In this document: one piece after another, positions 10,087-19,726 of the stretch
Position numbering within the stretch: the first letter of the stretch is position 1
How the letters are laid out: each line of letters starts with the position of its first letter
Source: Alcaligenes ammonioxydans
Lineage (GTDB): Bacteria > Pseudomonadota > Gammaproteobacteria > Burkholderiales > Burkholderiaceae_B
Length of the DNA: 64,000 nucleotides
Assembly (NCBI RefSeq): GCF_019343455.1
Contig: NZ_CP049362.1
Span: 2,356,001 to 2,420,000, forward strand
Direction of reading: 5' to 3'
Translations under genes and position numbers: made by a program
Notes under the pieces: model-generated
Told to the model about the DNA's origin: nothing
Seen by the model: only the letters and a program-made list of their open reading frames with translations
Databases searched by the model: none

Positions 10087-10186
10087 TTGCGATGGGCGTA
10101 TGATCGGGTGCATTCCCGTGCATCCATTCTTTCAATCTGCTGAGTTCCACTCGAAATCTCAGTATTGCAAACAGAGTTCGCTTGCA

Positions 10187-11527
10187 ATGAAATCTATCTC
10201 TCTAGAACAGTTCCTAGCCAGAGTACAGTCCCGCGACCCTCATCAGCCTGAATTCATGCAGGCCGTACGGGAAGTGATGACCAGCTTGTGGCCCTTCATC
10301 GAGAAAAACCCCCAGTACGCCGATCATGGTCTGCTCGAGCGTCTGGTCGAACCCGAGCGCGCTATCCAGTTCCGTATTTCCTGGGTAGATGATCGTGGCC
10401 AGGTTCAGGTCAATCGCGGTTTCCGTATTCAGCACAACAATGCCATCGGTCCTTTCAAGGGCGGCATGCGCTTTCACCCTTCGGTGAACTTGTCCATTCT
10501 GAAGTTCCTGGCTTTTGAACAAACATTCAAAAACGCGTTGACCACCTTGCCCATGGGCGGCGGCAAAGGCGGCTCGGACTTCGACCCCAAGGGCAAATCA
10601 GACGGCGAAGTGATGCGCTTTTGCCAGGCCCTGATCGTTGAGTTGTACCGTCACCTGGGTCCGGACACCGACGTTCCAGCCGGTGATATCGGTGTAGGCG
10701 CGCGTGAAGTGGGTTTTATGGCCGGCATGATGAAAAAACTGTCCAACAGCGCGGCCAGTGTGTTCACCGGCAAGGATTTGTGCTTTGGCGGCAGCTTGAT
10801 TCGTCCCGAAGCTACCGGTTATGGCACCGTCTACTTCGCACAGGAAATGTTGGCTCGCAAAGGCTTGTCCTTTGACGGCATGACCGTGTCAGTGTCCGGT
10901 TCGGGCAATGTGGCTCAGTACGCCATTGAAAAATGTCTGGATCTGGGCGCGAAAGTGGTTACCGTTTCCGACTCGCAAGGCTGCGTGGTGGACATGGACG
11001 GCTTTACCCGCGAAAAACTGGCTGCCCTGATGCACGTCAAGAACGTTCAGCGTGGTCGTCTGGTGGATTACGCCAAAGAACATGGCCTGCTTTTTGAAGA
11101 AGGCAAACGCCCCTGGCATGTGCCGGTCGACATCGCCCTGCCTTGCGCGACTCAAAACGAGCTCGACGGCAAAGATGCTGAAATCCTGATCAAAAATGGT
11201 GTGCGTTGCGTGGCAGAAGGTGCCAATATGCCCAGCACGCTGGATGCGGTCGATGCCTTTATTCACGCCAAGATTCTGTACGCTCCCGGCAAAGCCAGCA
11301 ATGCCGGCGGGGTTGCCGTCTCTGGTCTGGAAATGAGTCAAAACGCCCAGCGCCTGAACTGGACACGTGAACAAGTTGACGCAAAGCTGCACTCCATCAT
11401 GCGTGACATCCACGAAAATTGTGTGAACTATGGTCAAGAAAATGACTTCATCAACTACGTTAACGGCGCCAATATTGCCGGCTTTGTCAAAGTCGCCAGT
11501 GCCATGCGTCATCAAGGCGTTTATTAA
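10187..11527 (+). CDS. gdhA: NADP-type glutamate dehydrogenase
   Basis: 446 residues, matching the hexameric NADP-linked enzyme (E. coli GdhA 447). It aminates 2-oxoglutarate with ammonium to give glutamate. Visible motifs are the substrate loop IGPFKGGMRFHPSV, the catalytic lysine in LPMGGGKGGSDFDPKGKSD (K127), and the Rossmann motif VSVSGSGNVAQYAIEK. The start is the ATG at 10187, which matches the family N-terminus; upstream in-frame codons to 10100 give a non-conserved extension. It stands alone between the rho hairpin and a strong terminator. Together with glnE further right it covers the two routes of ammonium assimilation. Confidence 0.93.
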   Translation: MKSISLEQFLARVQSRDPHQPEFMQAVREVMTSLWPFIEKNPQYADHGLLERLVEPERAIQFRISWVDDRGQVQVNRGFRIQHNNAIGPFKGGMRFHPSVNLSILKFLAFEQTFKNALTTLPMGGGKGGSDFDPKGKSDGEVMRFCQALIVELYRHLGPDTDVPAGDIGVGAREVGFMAGMMKKLSNSAASVFTGKDLCFGGSLIRPEATGYGTVYFAQEMLARKGLSFDGMTVSVSGSGNVAQYAIEKCLDLGAKVVTVSDSQGCVVDMDGFTREKLAALMHVKNVQRGRLVDYAKEHGLLFEEGKRPWHVPVDIALPCATQNELDGKDAEILIKNGVRCVAEGANMPSTLDAVDAFIHAKILYAPGKASNAGGVAVSGLEMSQNAQRLNWTREQVDAKLHSIMRDIHENCVNYGQENDFINYVNGANIAGFVKVASAMRHQGVY

Positions 11528-11550
11528 GTTTTGCGCCTTGCTCAGTAGTC

Positions 11551-11580
11551 AAAAAAACCGCCCACAAGGCGGTTTTTTTT
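11551..11580 (+). terminator. Rho-independent terminator of gdhA
   Basis: GC-rich stem (AAAACCGCC with GGCGGTTTT, loop CACAA region) followed by eight T residues, 24 bases after the gdhA stop. Confidence 0.9.
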
Positions 11581-11716
11581 ATGGCTATCCCAAAGGGGTA
11601 GGGTCCGTCGCACATTTGGTAAAGGCCTCAGCCCCGCAACGTACGCTGCTGTGGACCGGCTCTGGTTGTCCACCAAAAACGAACCGCAGAAGGCTCACAA
11701 CGGCCCATCATTGAAG

Positions 11717-12331
11717 TCAAGGCTGAAAAATCCCTCCCCGCTCGCAATAATACGGCCCAGCCCACCGAGCCAAAGGCCGATACACCTCCAGATCCACTTT
11801 CCCCTTTTCGTCCATCAAGGATGAATCCACATGGAAAGCCAGCACTTCCAGAATATGCAGCTGGTTCACACCTCGCCCCAAATCCACCACCTGATCCAAC
11901 TTGCACTCCATCTGCACGGCTGCCCCATCCAGACGGGGCACACACACATGCTGGCTGGGCACGAGATTCATGCCCAACTCCTTTACCTCGCTCTGACCGG
12001 GGGGCAAGGCTGCCGCACTGGCATGAACCGCAGCCAGATCGGACTGGCGGCATAACTGCACCACACATTCCTTATTCGCCTGCAAATTACGGGCCGTATC
12101 CTTCAGGCTGCCGTCCTCATTGCGGTTGATATTGATCGCCAGCATCGGCGGGCTGTGCGCCACGTAGTTAAAGGAGCTGAAGGGGGCCAGATTCACACTG
12201 CCCGACTCCTCCAAGCTACAAACCCAGGCAATCGGGCGCGGCACGATCAGGGACGTCAGCAGGCGGTAAGCCATGCTGTCGTCCATGTCCTCACAAGACA
12301 GGCTGCGATAGCGGGGTGTCGTGTCAGTCAT
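11717..12331 (-). CDS. Flavin reductase-like, FMN-binding split-barrel protein (DIM6/NTAB type)
   Basis: 204 residues from the ATG at 12331. It has the flavin reductase-like domain: RLLTSLIVPRPIAWVCSLEESGSVNLAPFSSFNYVAHSPPMLAI. In this family this part binds FMN, and it is usual for the PRPI(A/G)W subfamily found beside aromatic and heterocycle degradation genes. It may deliver reduced flavin or act itself on an FMN-bound substrate. It ends an apparent operon after the Rieske oxygenase subunits; its start lies just inside the end of the beta-subunit gene (stop at 12345), so the two are tightly linked. No classical oxygenase reductase or ferredoxin is next to them, which makes this protein a candidate electron partner, an inference only. 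Confidence 0.78.
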   Translation of the reverse strand: MTDTTPRYRSLSCEDMDDSMAYRLLTSLIVPRPIAWVCSLEESGSVNLAPFSSFNYVAHSPPMLAININRNEDGSLKDTARNLQANKECVVQLCRQSDLAAVHASAAALPPGQSEVKELGMNLVPSQHVCVPRLDGAAVQMECKLDQVVDLGRGVNQLHILEVLAFHVDSSLMDEKGKVDLEVYRPLARWAGPYYCERGGIFQP

Positions 12332-12344
12332 GTGCATAGGCCGC

Positions 12345-12950
12345 CTAAATGAAGAGCTGAATGGTGGGCAAATAACCATCCACACTCAACAAGTCCACTC
12401 GCTTCTCCACGATCTCCCAGTCCTGATCGACGGCGCGCAAACGGTAGGAGGCAGTAGCCGGCAGAATCTCGGTTTTTTGCTTCTGATACTCCGAATAAAT
12501 CAGATTGGTGCGCACGCAATAGCAGCCATCCTCGTCAGGATGTTCAGATTGAACACGCGGGTTTTGAATCACGCGCAGACCACGCACGCCGGGCTGCAAG
12601 GAAAAGGCACGATGATGCGACAGGCGGTCGATACGCAAGCGCATCAACATGCGGTTTTCCAAAGCAATGCACATGCGTCCGTCGGGGCTTTCCTGCCCGG
12701 ATTCACCCGGAATCCAGTACAAGCCATCTTGCGCAAACAGCTCGTACCATTCATCAAAACGTCCTTCATCCAGCAAGGCGTTCTCTTGCCATACGAAGTT
12801 CTGCAGGCTTTGTTGCAGGTTCGTCGTTTGGTCCAGACGCCGACCTTGCTCCTGGCTTTGCTGCGGATGCACTTGTTGCTGTTGCTGACCTTGCTGGGCA
12901 GCCTGCACTTGGCCAATCCGTGGGCCCTGCTCATGCGCTATCCCCATCAT
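12345..12950 (-). CDS. Ring-hydroxylating dioxygenase beta subunit
   Basis: 201 residues. From about residue 45 it matches the SnoaL/NTF2-like small subunit of Rieske oxygenases: LQNFVWQENALLDEGRFDEWYELF, then GLYWIP and the later MRLRIDRL and RVIQNPRV segments. It is structural and supports the alpha subunit in an alpha3beta3 hexamer. The first 45 residues are an unusual glutamine-rich extension (for example QQGQQQQQVHPQQSQEQ) not typical of the family. The start overlaps the alpha stop by four bases (ATGA), so translation is coupled and the extension is probably real. Confidence 0.88.
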   Translation of the reverse strand: MMGIAHEQGPRIGQVQAAQQGQQQQQVHPQQSQEQGRRLDQTTNLQQSLQNFVWQENALLDEGRFDEWYELFAQDGLYWIPGESGQESPDGRMCIALENRMLMRLRIDRLSHHRAFSLQPGVRGLRVIQNPRVQSEHPDEDGCYCVRTNLIYSEYQKQKTEILPATASYRLRAVDQDWEIVEKRVDLLSVDGYLPTIQLFI

Positions 12951-14260
12951 TCCTGCTCCTGCTGCTTCATGCCTTGTTTCCAGGCACGGTATTGGTTACG
13001 TATGACCCATTCGTTATTGGCATCGTCGAAACTGCCCTTGTCCTGCTCGCGTTCCTGCGCATCGTATTGACGCAGCAGATTCACCCACGGATTGCCTTGG
13101 GCTTTCAGGCTGGCTTGCTGGCTCTCGAACAAATGCACATCATCGTGCGCCACCACACTCATGGGCGAATAGACCAGACGGCTATAGCTCAGACCACGAT
13201 CCAGCATTTCACGCGGTGCCCCTTTGGGTTGAAACACCCACACTTCCAGCAAGGTCCGGTCCACTGCCAAAGGCCGCAGCACACGGATGATCTGCGGCGA
13301 CCCCTTGGCCGCCATGCTGGGATAAAACACCACATTCTGCGGATTGAAGCCCAGCACCCGACCTGCTTTTTCCTCGCCCCAGGCCTTTTTCATCATGGCC
13401 TCATAGCCCGGAATGCCCGAGTAATCGGTATGAATGCTGAACTTGGTGCCCAGAATGCTGTGCCCATTCGGATACGTTTCCACACCCATACGGGAATAGA
13501 AGTCATAGCCCGAGCCAAAGGGCAGCAATTGCTCCAGCGCGGTAGGGTCTTCTTCCTTGAAGACTTCACCCACCTTGGCTGCCGAGCTGGAGGCGGACTC
13601 ATGGGTAGAGATGGGATGCACCGTGTCGTTGATGTTCTCCATGTACATCTTCCAGTTGCAGTTGATGACGGTTCGAATCGAACCGCCCGCCACCTGCAAC
13701 TCCCCTTCCGGAGAACGATCCGCCATATTGTCCAAGGCCTGCAGCACATCACCGAAATACTCTTGCAGGCTGAACCCTTCCTTGCTGAGACGGGCAAACA
13801 CAAAGCCGCGATAGCTTTCCACCGCCCCCGGCGTGGACAGGCCGCCAGCGGCCGGACACTGTGAAAACTCCGTGTTTTCATAGGCATTTTTCAGCGGTAC
13901 GGCCAGCAACGAGCCATCCAGCTTATAGGTCCAGGCGTGATAGGGACAACGCAGCATCTTGCCCACATTGCCGCTGGATTCACTGACCAGTCTGGCGCCT
14001 TTGTGGGCGCAACGATTCATCACCACCCGCACCGAGCCATCGCTATGACGCAGCATGATGACAGGGCTTTGCGCCAGGGTCACCGAAACATAGTCGCCCG
14101 TCTTGGGCACCTGACTTTCATGGCCCACATAGAGCCAGGCACGGCTGAACAGCCGTTCCATTTCAAGTTGAAAAACGTCCTCGTCCAGATAGGCATCCCG
14201 ATGGACTTGATGATCCTGGGTCAGGCCCGACAAGGCGGCCTCGTTATTGGCATAACTCAT
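12947..14260 (-). CDS. Rieske ring-hydroxylating oxygenase alpha subunit
   Basis: 437-residue catalytic subunit. The Rieske centre is formed by C84/H86 (CAHKGARL) and C105/H108 (CPYHAW), and the mononuclear iron ligands by D212, H215 and H220 (NDTVHPISTH). Such enzymes add O2 across an aromatic ring or hydroxylate it, using electrons from a separate reductase. The YENIND signature and the length suit the benzoate/anthranilate/aryl-acid branch, but I cannot name the substrate. It is preceded by a peptide-type ABC importer on the same strand and followed by the beta subunit and a flavin reductase-like gene. This suggests import and oxygenation of one compound. Confidence 0.9.
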   Translation of the reverse strand: MSYANNEAALSGLTQDHQVHRDAYLDEDVFQLEMERLFSRAWLYVGHESQVPKTGDYVSVTLAQSPVIMLRHSDGSVRVVMNRCAHKGARLVSESSGNVGKMLRCPYHAWTYKLDGSLLAVPLKNAYENTEFSQCPAAGGLSTPGAVESYRGFVFARLSKEGFSLQEYFGDVLQALDNMADRSPEGELQVAGGSIRTVINCNWKMYMENINDTVHPISTHESASSSAAKVGEVFKEEDPTALEQLLPFGSGYDFYSRMGVETYPNGHSILGTKFSIHTDYSGIPGYEAMMKKAWGEEKAGRVLGFNPQNVVFYPSMAAKGSPQIIRVLRPLAVDRTLLEVWVFQPKGAPREMLDRGLSYSRLVYSPMSVVAHDDVHLFESQQASLKAQGNPWVNLLRQYDAQEREQDKGSFDDANNEWVIRNQYRAWKQGMKQQEQE

Positions 14261-14292
14261 AGTGCTTCCTGTAAATACGAGTAAAACGGGAT

Positions 14293-16179
14293 TCAGACCG
14301 CCATGGCGGGTACGAGAGCGGGCGCGATCTCACCAGGCATCTGGCGCGGGCCGTCCAGGGGCGCGGGCCAGATCTGGCTGGAGTCGTCTGGCGGCACGCT
14401 GCCCAGTAAAACGCGGGTATAGGGGTGCTGCGGATCGGCAAATACCTCTGCGGTATTGCCCTGCTCCACCACTTCGCCGTTTTTCATTACCAGCACCCGT
14501 GTACACAGATAGCGAATCACGGACAGATCGTGAGAAATGAACACCACCGCCACGCCCAGTTCTTTATTCAGACGCAACAGAAGATTCAGAATCAAAGCCT
14601 GCACCGATACATCGAGTCCCGACACAATCTCATCGGCCACCAGCAAACGCGGCTGCACACACAAGGCGCGGGCGATGTTCACCCGTTGCTTTTGTCCGCC
14701 GGACAGCTCCGCGGGGAAACGCAGACCGGCATCCTGGGCAAGGCCGACCTGCTTCATCAACTCGTCCGCTTTCAGGCGGCGCTGCTCCGGTGTCATGCCC
14801 GGCTGCAACTCCAGAACCTGCGTAACCAGCTGCTGAACGCTGCGACGTGGATTGAGAGCCGAATCAGGGTCCTGAAACACCATCTGAATCGTCTGCGACA
14901 AGGACGCGCCCTGGCCTTTGGCAAACTGCTCCCGGGACTGGCCCTGCACCAGCACTTGCCCACCGCTGGGCTGCAGCAAACCCACCATCAAACGGGCGAC
15001 GGTACTCTTGCCACTGCCACTTTCGCCCACCACACCGACCATCTCGCCGGGACGTACGCTCAAGGACAGGGGCCGCAAGGCATACATCAGGCTGCGGCGA
15101 CCATTGCGCGTCACTCGGTAGCTGCGCTCCACATTCTGAAACTCCACCAATGGGGCCAACTCTTCAGACGGCGCTTGCGGCAAGACATGCAACTGGCCTT
15201 GCGCCGCCACATCACCCGTCATGCAGGGACCGGCACAACTTACCCAGTGGCCTGGCTTGACCGGTGCCAACGCGGGCGGACGTTGTTCACAGCTTGCATT
15301 TCGAGTAGGACAACGCCGCGCAAAACGACAGCCGGGCAAATCCCGCATGTCTTTCAAACCCGGCATGATGTCAGCCAAAGAAGGCAAGGCATACAAGGGG
15401 CCATTCAAGGCCGGCGTCGCATTTTTCAAGGCCCAGGAATACGGATGCAAGGGCATGTCCAGAACATCGGCGGCAGGACCTTGCTCAACCACATCTCCGG
15501 CGTACAACACGGCGACCTCGTCACAGACATGGGCGGCCATGCGCAAGTCATGCGTAATCAAAATTACGGCAGTTTGGTGACGCTGCTGAACCTCACGCAA
15601 AATCCGGATAATTTGCGCTTGGGTAATCACATCCAGGGCTGTAGTGGGTTCGTCGGCCACAATCAGTTCGGGGTCGCCGGAAAAGGCCATGGCAATCAAG
15701 ATACGCTGACACTGCCCTCCAGAAAGCTCATGGGCATAGCGTCCCAGCATGGACGGCGGATCAGGCAGCCCCACTTCATGCAGACGCTCCAGGCAGTATT
15801 GTTCACGCGATGCACGAGGAATACCCAGTCGAGCCAGGTGCTCGAACATTTGCTGACGTATGGTCAGCACCGGATTTAACGAGGACAAGGGTTCCTGCGG
15901 GACAAAGGCCACTTTGCGACCCAGCAGGCGGCGCATTTGTGCGCCCGTCACCACCGAGCCCTGAAAACAGACCTGCCCCGAGGACAAACGCAGATTGCTG
16001 GGCAACATGCCCGAGATCACCCGCCCTATCATGCTCTTGCCTGCACCAGACTCTCCGACCAGCCCCAAGGTACGACCTGCCTGCACCGCAAACGACACCT
16101 TGCGCAACAGCTCTACCGACTGCCCCTGTACCGGCACCGAGACACTGACTTGCTTGAATTCAATCACCGGCACGCTCAT
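14293..16179 (-). CDS. Fused dual ATP-binding protein of a peptide/opine-type ABC importer
   Basis: 628 residues containing two ATPase domains in tandem, as in GsiA/YejF. The first has Walker A GESGAGKS, signature LSGGQCQR and Walker B LIVADEPTTALD. After it comes the oligopeptide/dipeptide C-terminal domain with a cysteine-rich segment (GCRFARRCPTRNASC). The second has GESGSGKS, LSGGQKQR and LLVADEIVSGLD. It energises the two permeases encoded immediately upstream, and its ATG overlaps the preceding stop by one base. In Dpp systems these halves are separate genes; the fusion is common in proteobacteria. The substrate is probably the compound attacked by the adjacent oxygenase. Confidence 0.9.
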   Translation of the reverse strand: MSVPVIEFKQVSVSVPVQGQSVELLRKVSFAVQAGRTLGLVGESGAGKSMIGRVISGMLPSNLRLSSGQVCFQGSVVTGAQMRRLLGRKVAFVPQEPLSSLNPVLTIRQQMFEHLARLGIPRASREQYCLERLHEVGLPDPPSMLGRYAHELSGGQCQRILIAMAFSGDPELIVADEPTTALDVITQAQIIRILREVQQRHQTAVILITHDLRMAAHVCDEVAVLYAGDVVEQGPAADVLDMPLHPYSWALKNATPALNGPLYALPSLADIMPGLKDMRDLPGCRFARRCPTRNASCEQRPPALAPVKPGHWVSCAGPCMTGDVAAQGQLHVLPQAPSEELAPLVEFQNVERSYRVTRNGRRSLMYALRPLSLSVRPGEMVGVVGESGSGKSTVARLMVGLLQPSGGQVLVQGQSREQFAKGQGASLSQTIQMVFQDPDSALNPRRSVQQLVTQVLELQPGMTPEQRRLKADELMKQVGLAQDAGLRFPAELSGGQKQRVNIARALCVQPRLLVADEIVSGLDVSVQALILNLLLRLNKELGVAVVFISHDLSVIRYLCTRVLVMKNGEVVEQGNTAEVFADPQHPYTRVLLGSVPPDDSSQIWPAPLDGPRQMPGEIAPALVPAMAV

Positions 16180-17063
16180 CAGTGTGCTCCCCGTTGCTTG
16201 AGCCGAGGATCGAGCGTGGTACGCAAGCCATCACTCAGCAAATTAAAACCCAGCACTGCAAACACAATGCCGATCACAGGCGCCATCAGTCCCCAGCCCG
16301 CCTGATAAATCTGGTCACGGCCATCGGCCAGCATCACTCCCCAGGCCACCACATCCGAAGGAACAGAGAGCCCGACAAAGCTCAGAATAGCTTCGACCAC
16401 AATGGCCACCCCCATCTGCAGACTGAACAGGGTCACGATCAAGGGCGCCACGCTGGGCAGCACTTCGCGCAGCATGATACGCAGGTGCGAAAAACCCAGC
16501 AGATGTGCCGCATACACATAGTCACGCTGGCGCACCACCAGAACCTCGGCCCGGACCACGCGATAAAAACGGGTCCAGTCCACCAGCACCACAGCCAGAA
16601 TCACATTGAACAAACCGGTTCCCAGACCGACCATCAGCATCATGGAAAACACCACGGGCGGAAAAGCCATCCACAACACGACCAGGGAACTGACACCCCG
16701 ATCGAACCAGCCGCCCAGGTAGCCGGCCAAGATCGCCAGCACCGTACCCAGAATCATCGTGCCCGCTGCTGCCGTCACGGCAACCTGAAAGGCCACGCGA
16801 CTGCCATAAATCAGCCGGGACAAAATGCAACGCCCCAGGCCATCCGTGCCCAAGGGGTACTGAGCCAACCCGCCTTCCTGCCAGGCCGGGGGCAAGAGTG
16901 TGGCCAGCAGATCCTGGGCATTGGGATCATTAGGCGCCAACAGAGGGGCAAACAAGGCCACCAGCGAGAAGATCAGAACCAGGACGCCGCCAATCAGCAC
17001 CTTGGGATGGGCCAGCACCGGCCGCAGCCGCGCCTGCCAGAAAGAAGGTGAATGCGTGCTCAT
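16179..17063 (-). CDS. ABC importer permease, DppC family
   Basis: 294-residue inner-membrane permease. The N-terminus has the OppC/DppC leader with a first membrane helix (VLIGGVLVLIFSLVALFAPLLAP) and the conserved short segment after it (DLLATLLPP...YPLGTDGLGRCILSRLIYGSR). The EAA-type coupling loop is present as AAHLLGFSHLRIMLREVLPSVAPLI. Five to six helices are visible. It is translationally coupled on both sides: its start overlaps the DppB-type stop by four bases and its stop touches the ATPase start. Confidence 0.9.
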   Translation of the reverse strand: MSTHSPSFWQARLRPVLAHPKVLIGGVLVLIFSLVALFAPLLAPNDPNAQDLLATLLPPAWQEGGLAQYPLGTDGLGRCILSRLIYGSRVAFQVAVTAAAGTMILGTVLAILAGYLGGWFDRGVSSLVVLWMAFPPVVFSMMLMVGLGTGLFNVILAVVLVDWTRFYRVVRAEVLVVRQRDYVYAAHLLGFSHLRIMLREVLPSVAPLIVTLFSLQMGVAIVVEAILSFVGLSVPSDVVAWGVMLADGRDQIYQAGWGLMAPVIGIVFAVLGFNLLSDGLRTTLDPRLKQRGAH

Positions 17064-18073
17064 GCAGACCTCAAACGTGGATTCATAACGCTGTACAAAC
17101 CATCGACACAGAAGTTGACGACCAGCACCATCAGACAGAACACCAGGGCCACCCCCTGAATCAGGGGAAGGTCATGGTTCTTGATGGCTTGCACCATCAG
17201 ATTGCCGATGCCGGGGAAAGAGAAAATGACTTCGATCAGCAAGGTGCCGCCAAACAGAAAACCAAACTGCACCCCAATCAAGGTCAAAGTGGGCAGCGCC
17301 GCATTCTTGAGCATATGCCCCAGCAACACCCGCCACTCCGGTACACCGCGCAAACGCGCAACGTTCACGTACTGGCTGGTAGCCGTCTCGATCAGGCTGG
17401 AGCGCAGCACGCGAATCACAATGGGGCTAAATGCCAGCGCCAACGCCAAGGCCGGCAAGAGCAGATGGGAAAAGGCATCCCACCAGGCTTGCCATTGCCC
17501 CCGCAACAGCAGATCAAGCAAAAGAAAACCCGTGCCGCCGTCCACCACGGGCGTGCCTTCCATGCGCCCCATAAAAGGCAGCACCGGAAACAGCACGCCA
17601 AACACCACGATCAAAATGATGCCCCACAGAAAAGAGGGGACGGACAAGAGCAAGACCAGCACAAAATCGGCCACGAACTCGATCTTCTTCTTATCCAGCA
17701 GATACAACACAATGCCGCCGGGAATCGAGATCAACAAGGCCATCAGCAAGCTGACACCGACCAGCTCCAAAGTGGGTGGCAAAGCCTGGGCCAGCAAGCC
17801 AGTCACCGGCTGATGAAAGAAGATGGAGTTACCCAGATTGCCGCGAAACACACCGCTCAACCAAACCTGGTACTGGTGCAAGGCCGAGCCATCCATGCCC
17901 AGCTCGACACGCAGCGCCTGCGCATCGGCCTCGGTCGCCGAAGGCGGCAGCATCATGCCCAGCGAATCTGCTGGAATGACGCGCAGCATGAAGAACACAA
18001 TCATGGACAGCACAAACGCCGTCACCAGCACGAAGACGAGCTTGCGCGCCATCAGGAAGCAAACGTTTTTCAT
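17060..18073 (-). CDS. ABC importer permease, DppB family
   Basis: 337-residue permease with the OppB/DppB layout: an N-terminal helix (LVFVLVTAFVLSMIVFFMLRVIPAD), a periplasmic loop, then five more helices. The coupling loop reads VNVARLRGVPEWRVLLGHMLKNAALPTL and the C-terminal FSFPGIGNLMVQAIKNHDLPLIQG is diagnostic for the family. It pairs with the DppC-type protein to form the channel. It follows the binding-protein gene by 83 bases that contain a stem-loop. Confidence 0.9.
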   Translation of the reverse strand: MKNVCFLMARKLVFVLVTAFVLSMIVFFMLRVIPADSLGMMLPPSATEADAQALRVELGMDGSALHQYQVWLSGVFRGNLGNSIFFHQPVTGLLAQALPPTLELVGVSLLMALLISIPGGIVLYLLDKKKIEFVADFVLVLLLSVPSFLWGIILIVVFGVLFPVLPFMGRMEGTPVVDGGTGFLLLDLLLRGQWQAWWDAFSHLLLPALALALAFSPIVIRVLRSSLIETATSQYVNVARLRGVPEWRVLLGHMLKNAALPTLTLIGVQFGFLFGGTLLIEVIFSFPGIGNLMVQAIKNHDLPLIQGVALVFCLMVLVVNFCVDGLYSVMNPRLRSA

Positions 18074-18119
18074 GAAAAGAACCGCAGGAGAAAATACGTC
18101 CGGGGGGAGCCCGGTAGGT

Positions 18120-18146
18120 CACCCCACCGCCTGAGGCTGCGGGGTG
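18120..18146 (-). promoter_or_regulatory. Intercistronic stem-loop between binding protein and permease genes
   Basis: CACCCC (18120-18125) pairs with GGGGTG (18141-18146), with a GC-rich inner part and no T-run. Such hairpins between binding protein and permease genes usually stabilise the upstream message so that more binding protein is made than permease; that role is inferred here. Confidence 0.5.
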
Positions 18147-18156
18147 CATGAACGGT

Positions 18157-19680
18157 TTACTGCCAGGAATACTCTTGCGGCAGAATGTAGCCGGTCTGAT
18201 AGGTATTGAGCTTCAGGCCCTTCTTGTAGGCAATGGTGGAAATGGACTGCAGGACCGGTAGGCTCCATGCTTGTTGGGCCGCTTCGCGGTTCAAGGCCTG
18301 ATAGCCCGCTACGCGTTTTTCCTCGTCCATCTGGCGATTCAGCTCATCAAGCGTGCCTGCCAGACGCTCCTCCTTCCAGGTGGAAAACCGCAGACGCGGG
18401 TCCAGAATACGGCCGGTAAAAATTTCCGGATCACCGGTGGCATTGGCCCAGCTATAGAGCATCACCCCCGTCAATTTGGACGAATGGCTCAGCTCCAAAT
18501 ACTTGGCCACGGTAATTTCCTCCACGGTGGTCTGCACGCCAATCTGGCTCCACATCTGCGCCACCGCACGGGCAAGGTCATAATCCGAGGGGAAGGTGTT
18601 ATTGGTGGAATACAAGGTAATGGTCAACGGGTTTTGCGTGCTGTAGCCCGCTTTGGCCAGTTCCTCAACCGCCGCTTTCTTGTCGAAAGGAATGTTCAGA
18701 TCAGGTACATCTCCGGGCGAGCCCTTGGTGGCCAGAACCGACAAGGGCTGGGCGACATTTTTGTAGAAGGCACGGGACAGGCCGGCCTTGTCGATTGCCA
18801 TGTTCATGGCACGACGCACATGCACATCCTTGAAGCTGTCTACATAGCTGGGCATTTGCAAAATGTAGATCTCGCTATAGGGGTAGACCTTGGCTTCCAG
18901 CTTGGGATTCTTTTCCAGACGGCTGATTTCGCGCACCGGAATCTGAACCGAGACATCTGCCCGACCCGACTCAACCGCTGCGACGCGCGCTGAAGAGTCC
19001 GGCACAATTTCAAACACGACCTGCTTCAAGTCGGGCGCGCCTTGCCAGTAGTCCTCAAAGGCTTCCAGCGTGATGCGGGAACCCCGCTGATAATCGCTCA
19101 GCTTGTACGGGCCTGCGCCAATCGGACGCTTCAGGAATTGCTCCTCCCCGACCTTTTCGAAATAGGCTTTGGGCAGGATATAGGCCGACAAAAAGGCCAA
19201 ACCTTTGGGAGCCGTTGGGGTGGGCGAGCTGAAATGGATAATCGCTTCCAGCGGGCCGGTCACCTCCACCGACTTCAAGGTGGGCAGCATGCCATTCAGT
19301 GCCAGGGTTTTCTTGTTGATCGCACGATCAAAGGTGAACTTCAAATCTTCGGCCGTCATATCGCTGCCGTCGTGGAATTTCACCTTGTCGCGCAGCTTCA
19401 CCTTCAAGGCCTTGCCTTGCTCATCCACCCATTCCCAGGACTCAATCAGGCGTGGTGCCACCTGCAAGTCGTCACCCACAAACAGGGGGGAGTCAAACAC
19501 GGCCTTGTAAATCGACTGACCAGCAGGAAAAGTGACCGAAGTCGGATCCCAGGAGGGAATATCCACGGGGAACGCAATTTTCAACTCGCTTCCCGCTGCC
19601 TGGCTGGCCGCTCCCCACCCCATCATCAAGGCCGCTCCCAAGGCCAGGCCCATCACGCTTTTTCGCAACGCTTTCACCAT
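18157..19680 (-). CDS. ABC importer substrate-binding protein, family 5 (peptide/nickel type)
   Basis: 507-residue periplasmic binding protein with a signal peptide ending near GAASQAAG. It shows the family 5 hallmarks: APRLIESWEWVDEQGKALKVKLRDKVKFHDGSDMTAEDLKFTFDR and the AVESGRADVSVQIP and HVRRAMNMAIDKAGL regions. It is the first gene of the importer operon and, from its position, sets the substrate range. Members of this family bind peptides, opines, glutathione, nickel or aromatic-linked compounds; context with a ring-hydroxylating oxygenase favours an organic acid or conjugate. It is divergent from the V4R/GntR pair over a very AT-rich 158-base region. Confidence 0.9.
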   Translation of the reverse strand: MVKALRKSVMGLALGAALMMGWGAASQAAGSELKIAFPVDIPSWDPTSVTFPAGQSIYKAVFDSPLFVGDDLQVAPRLIESWEWVDEQGKALKVKLRDKVKFHDGSDMTAEDLKFTFDRAINKKTLALNGMLPTLKSVEVTGPLEAIIHFSSPTPTAPKGLAFLSAYILPKAYFEKVGEEQFLKRPIGAGPYKLSDYQRGSRITLEAFEDYWQGAPDLKQVVFEIVPDSSARVAAVESGRADVSVQIPVREISRLEKNPKLEAKVYPYSEIYILQMPSYVDSFKDVHVRRAMNMAIDKAGLSRAFYKNVAQPLSVLATKGSPGDVPDLNIPFDKKAAVEELAKAGYSTQNPLTITLYSTNNTFPSDYDLARAVAQMWSQIGVQTTVEEITVAKYLELSHSSKLTGVMLYSWANATGDPEIFTGRILDPRLRFSTWKEERLAGTLDELNRQMDEEKRVAGYQALNREAAQQAWSLPVLQSISTIAYKKGLKLNTYQTGYILPQEYSWQ

Positions 19681-19726
19681 TTGTCCCCTTTTGTTATGAC
19701 TTCATTCCAGCGTCAATCCGCCTCGC

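Noticed and set aside
12321..13070. Plus-strand open frames opposite the oxygenase genes
   Set aside because: Antisense to genes with clear Rieske and beta-subunit motifs and no start signal.
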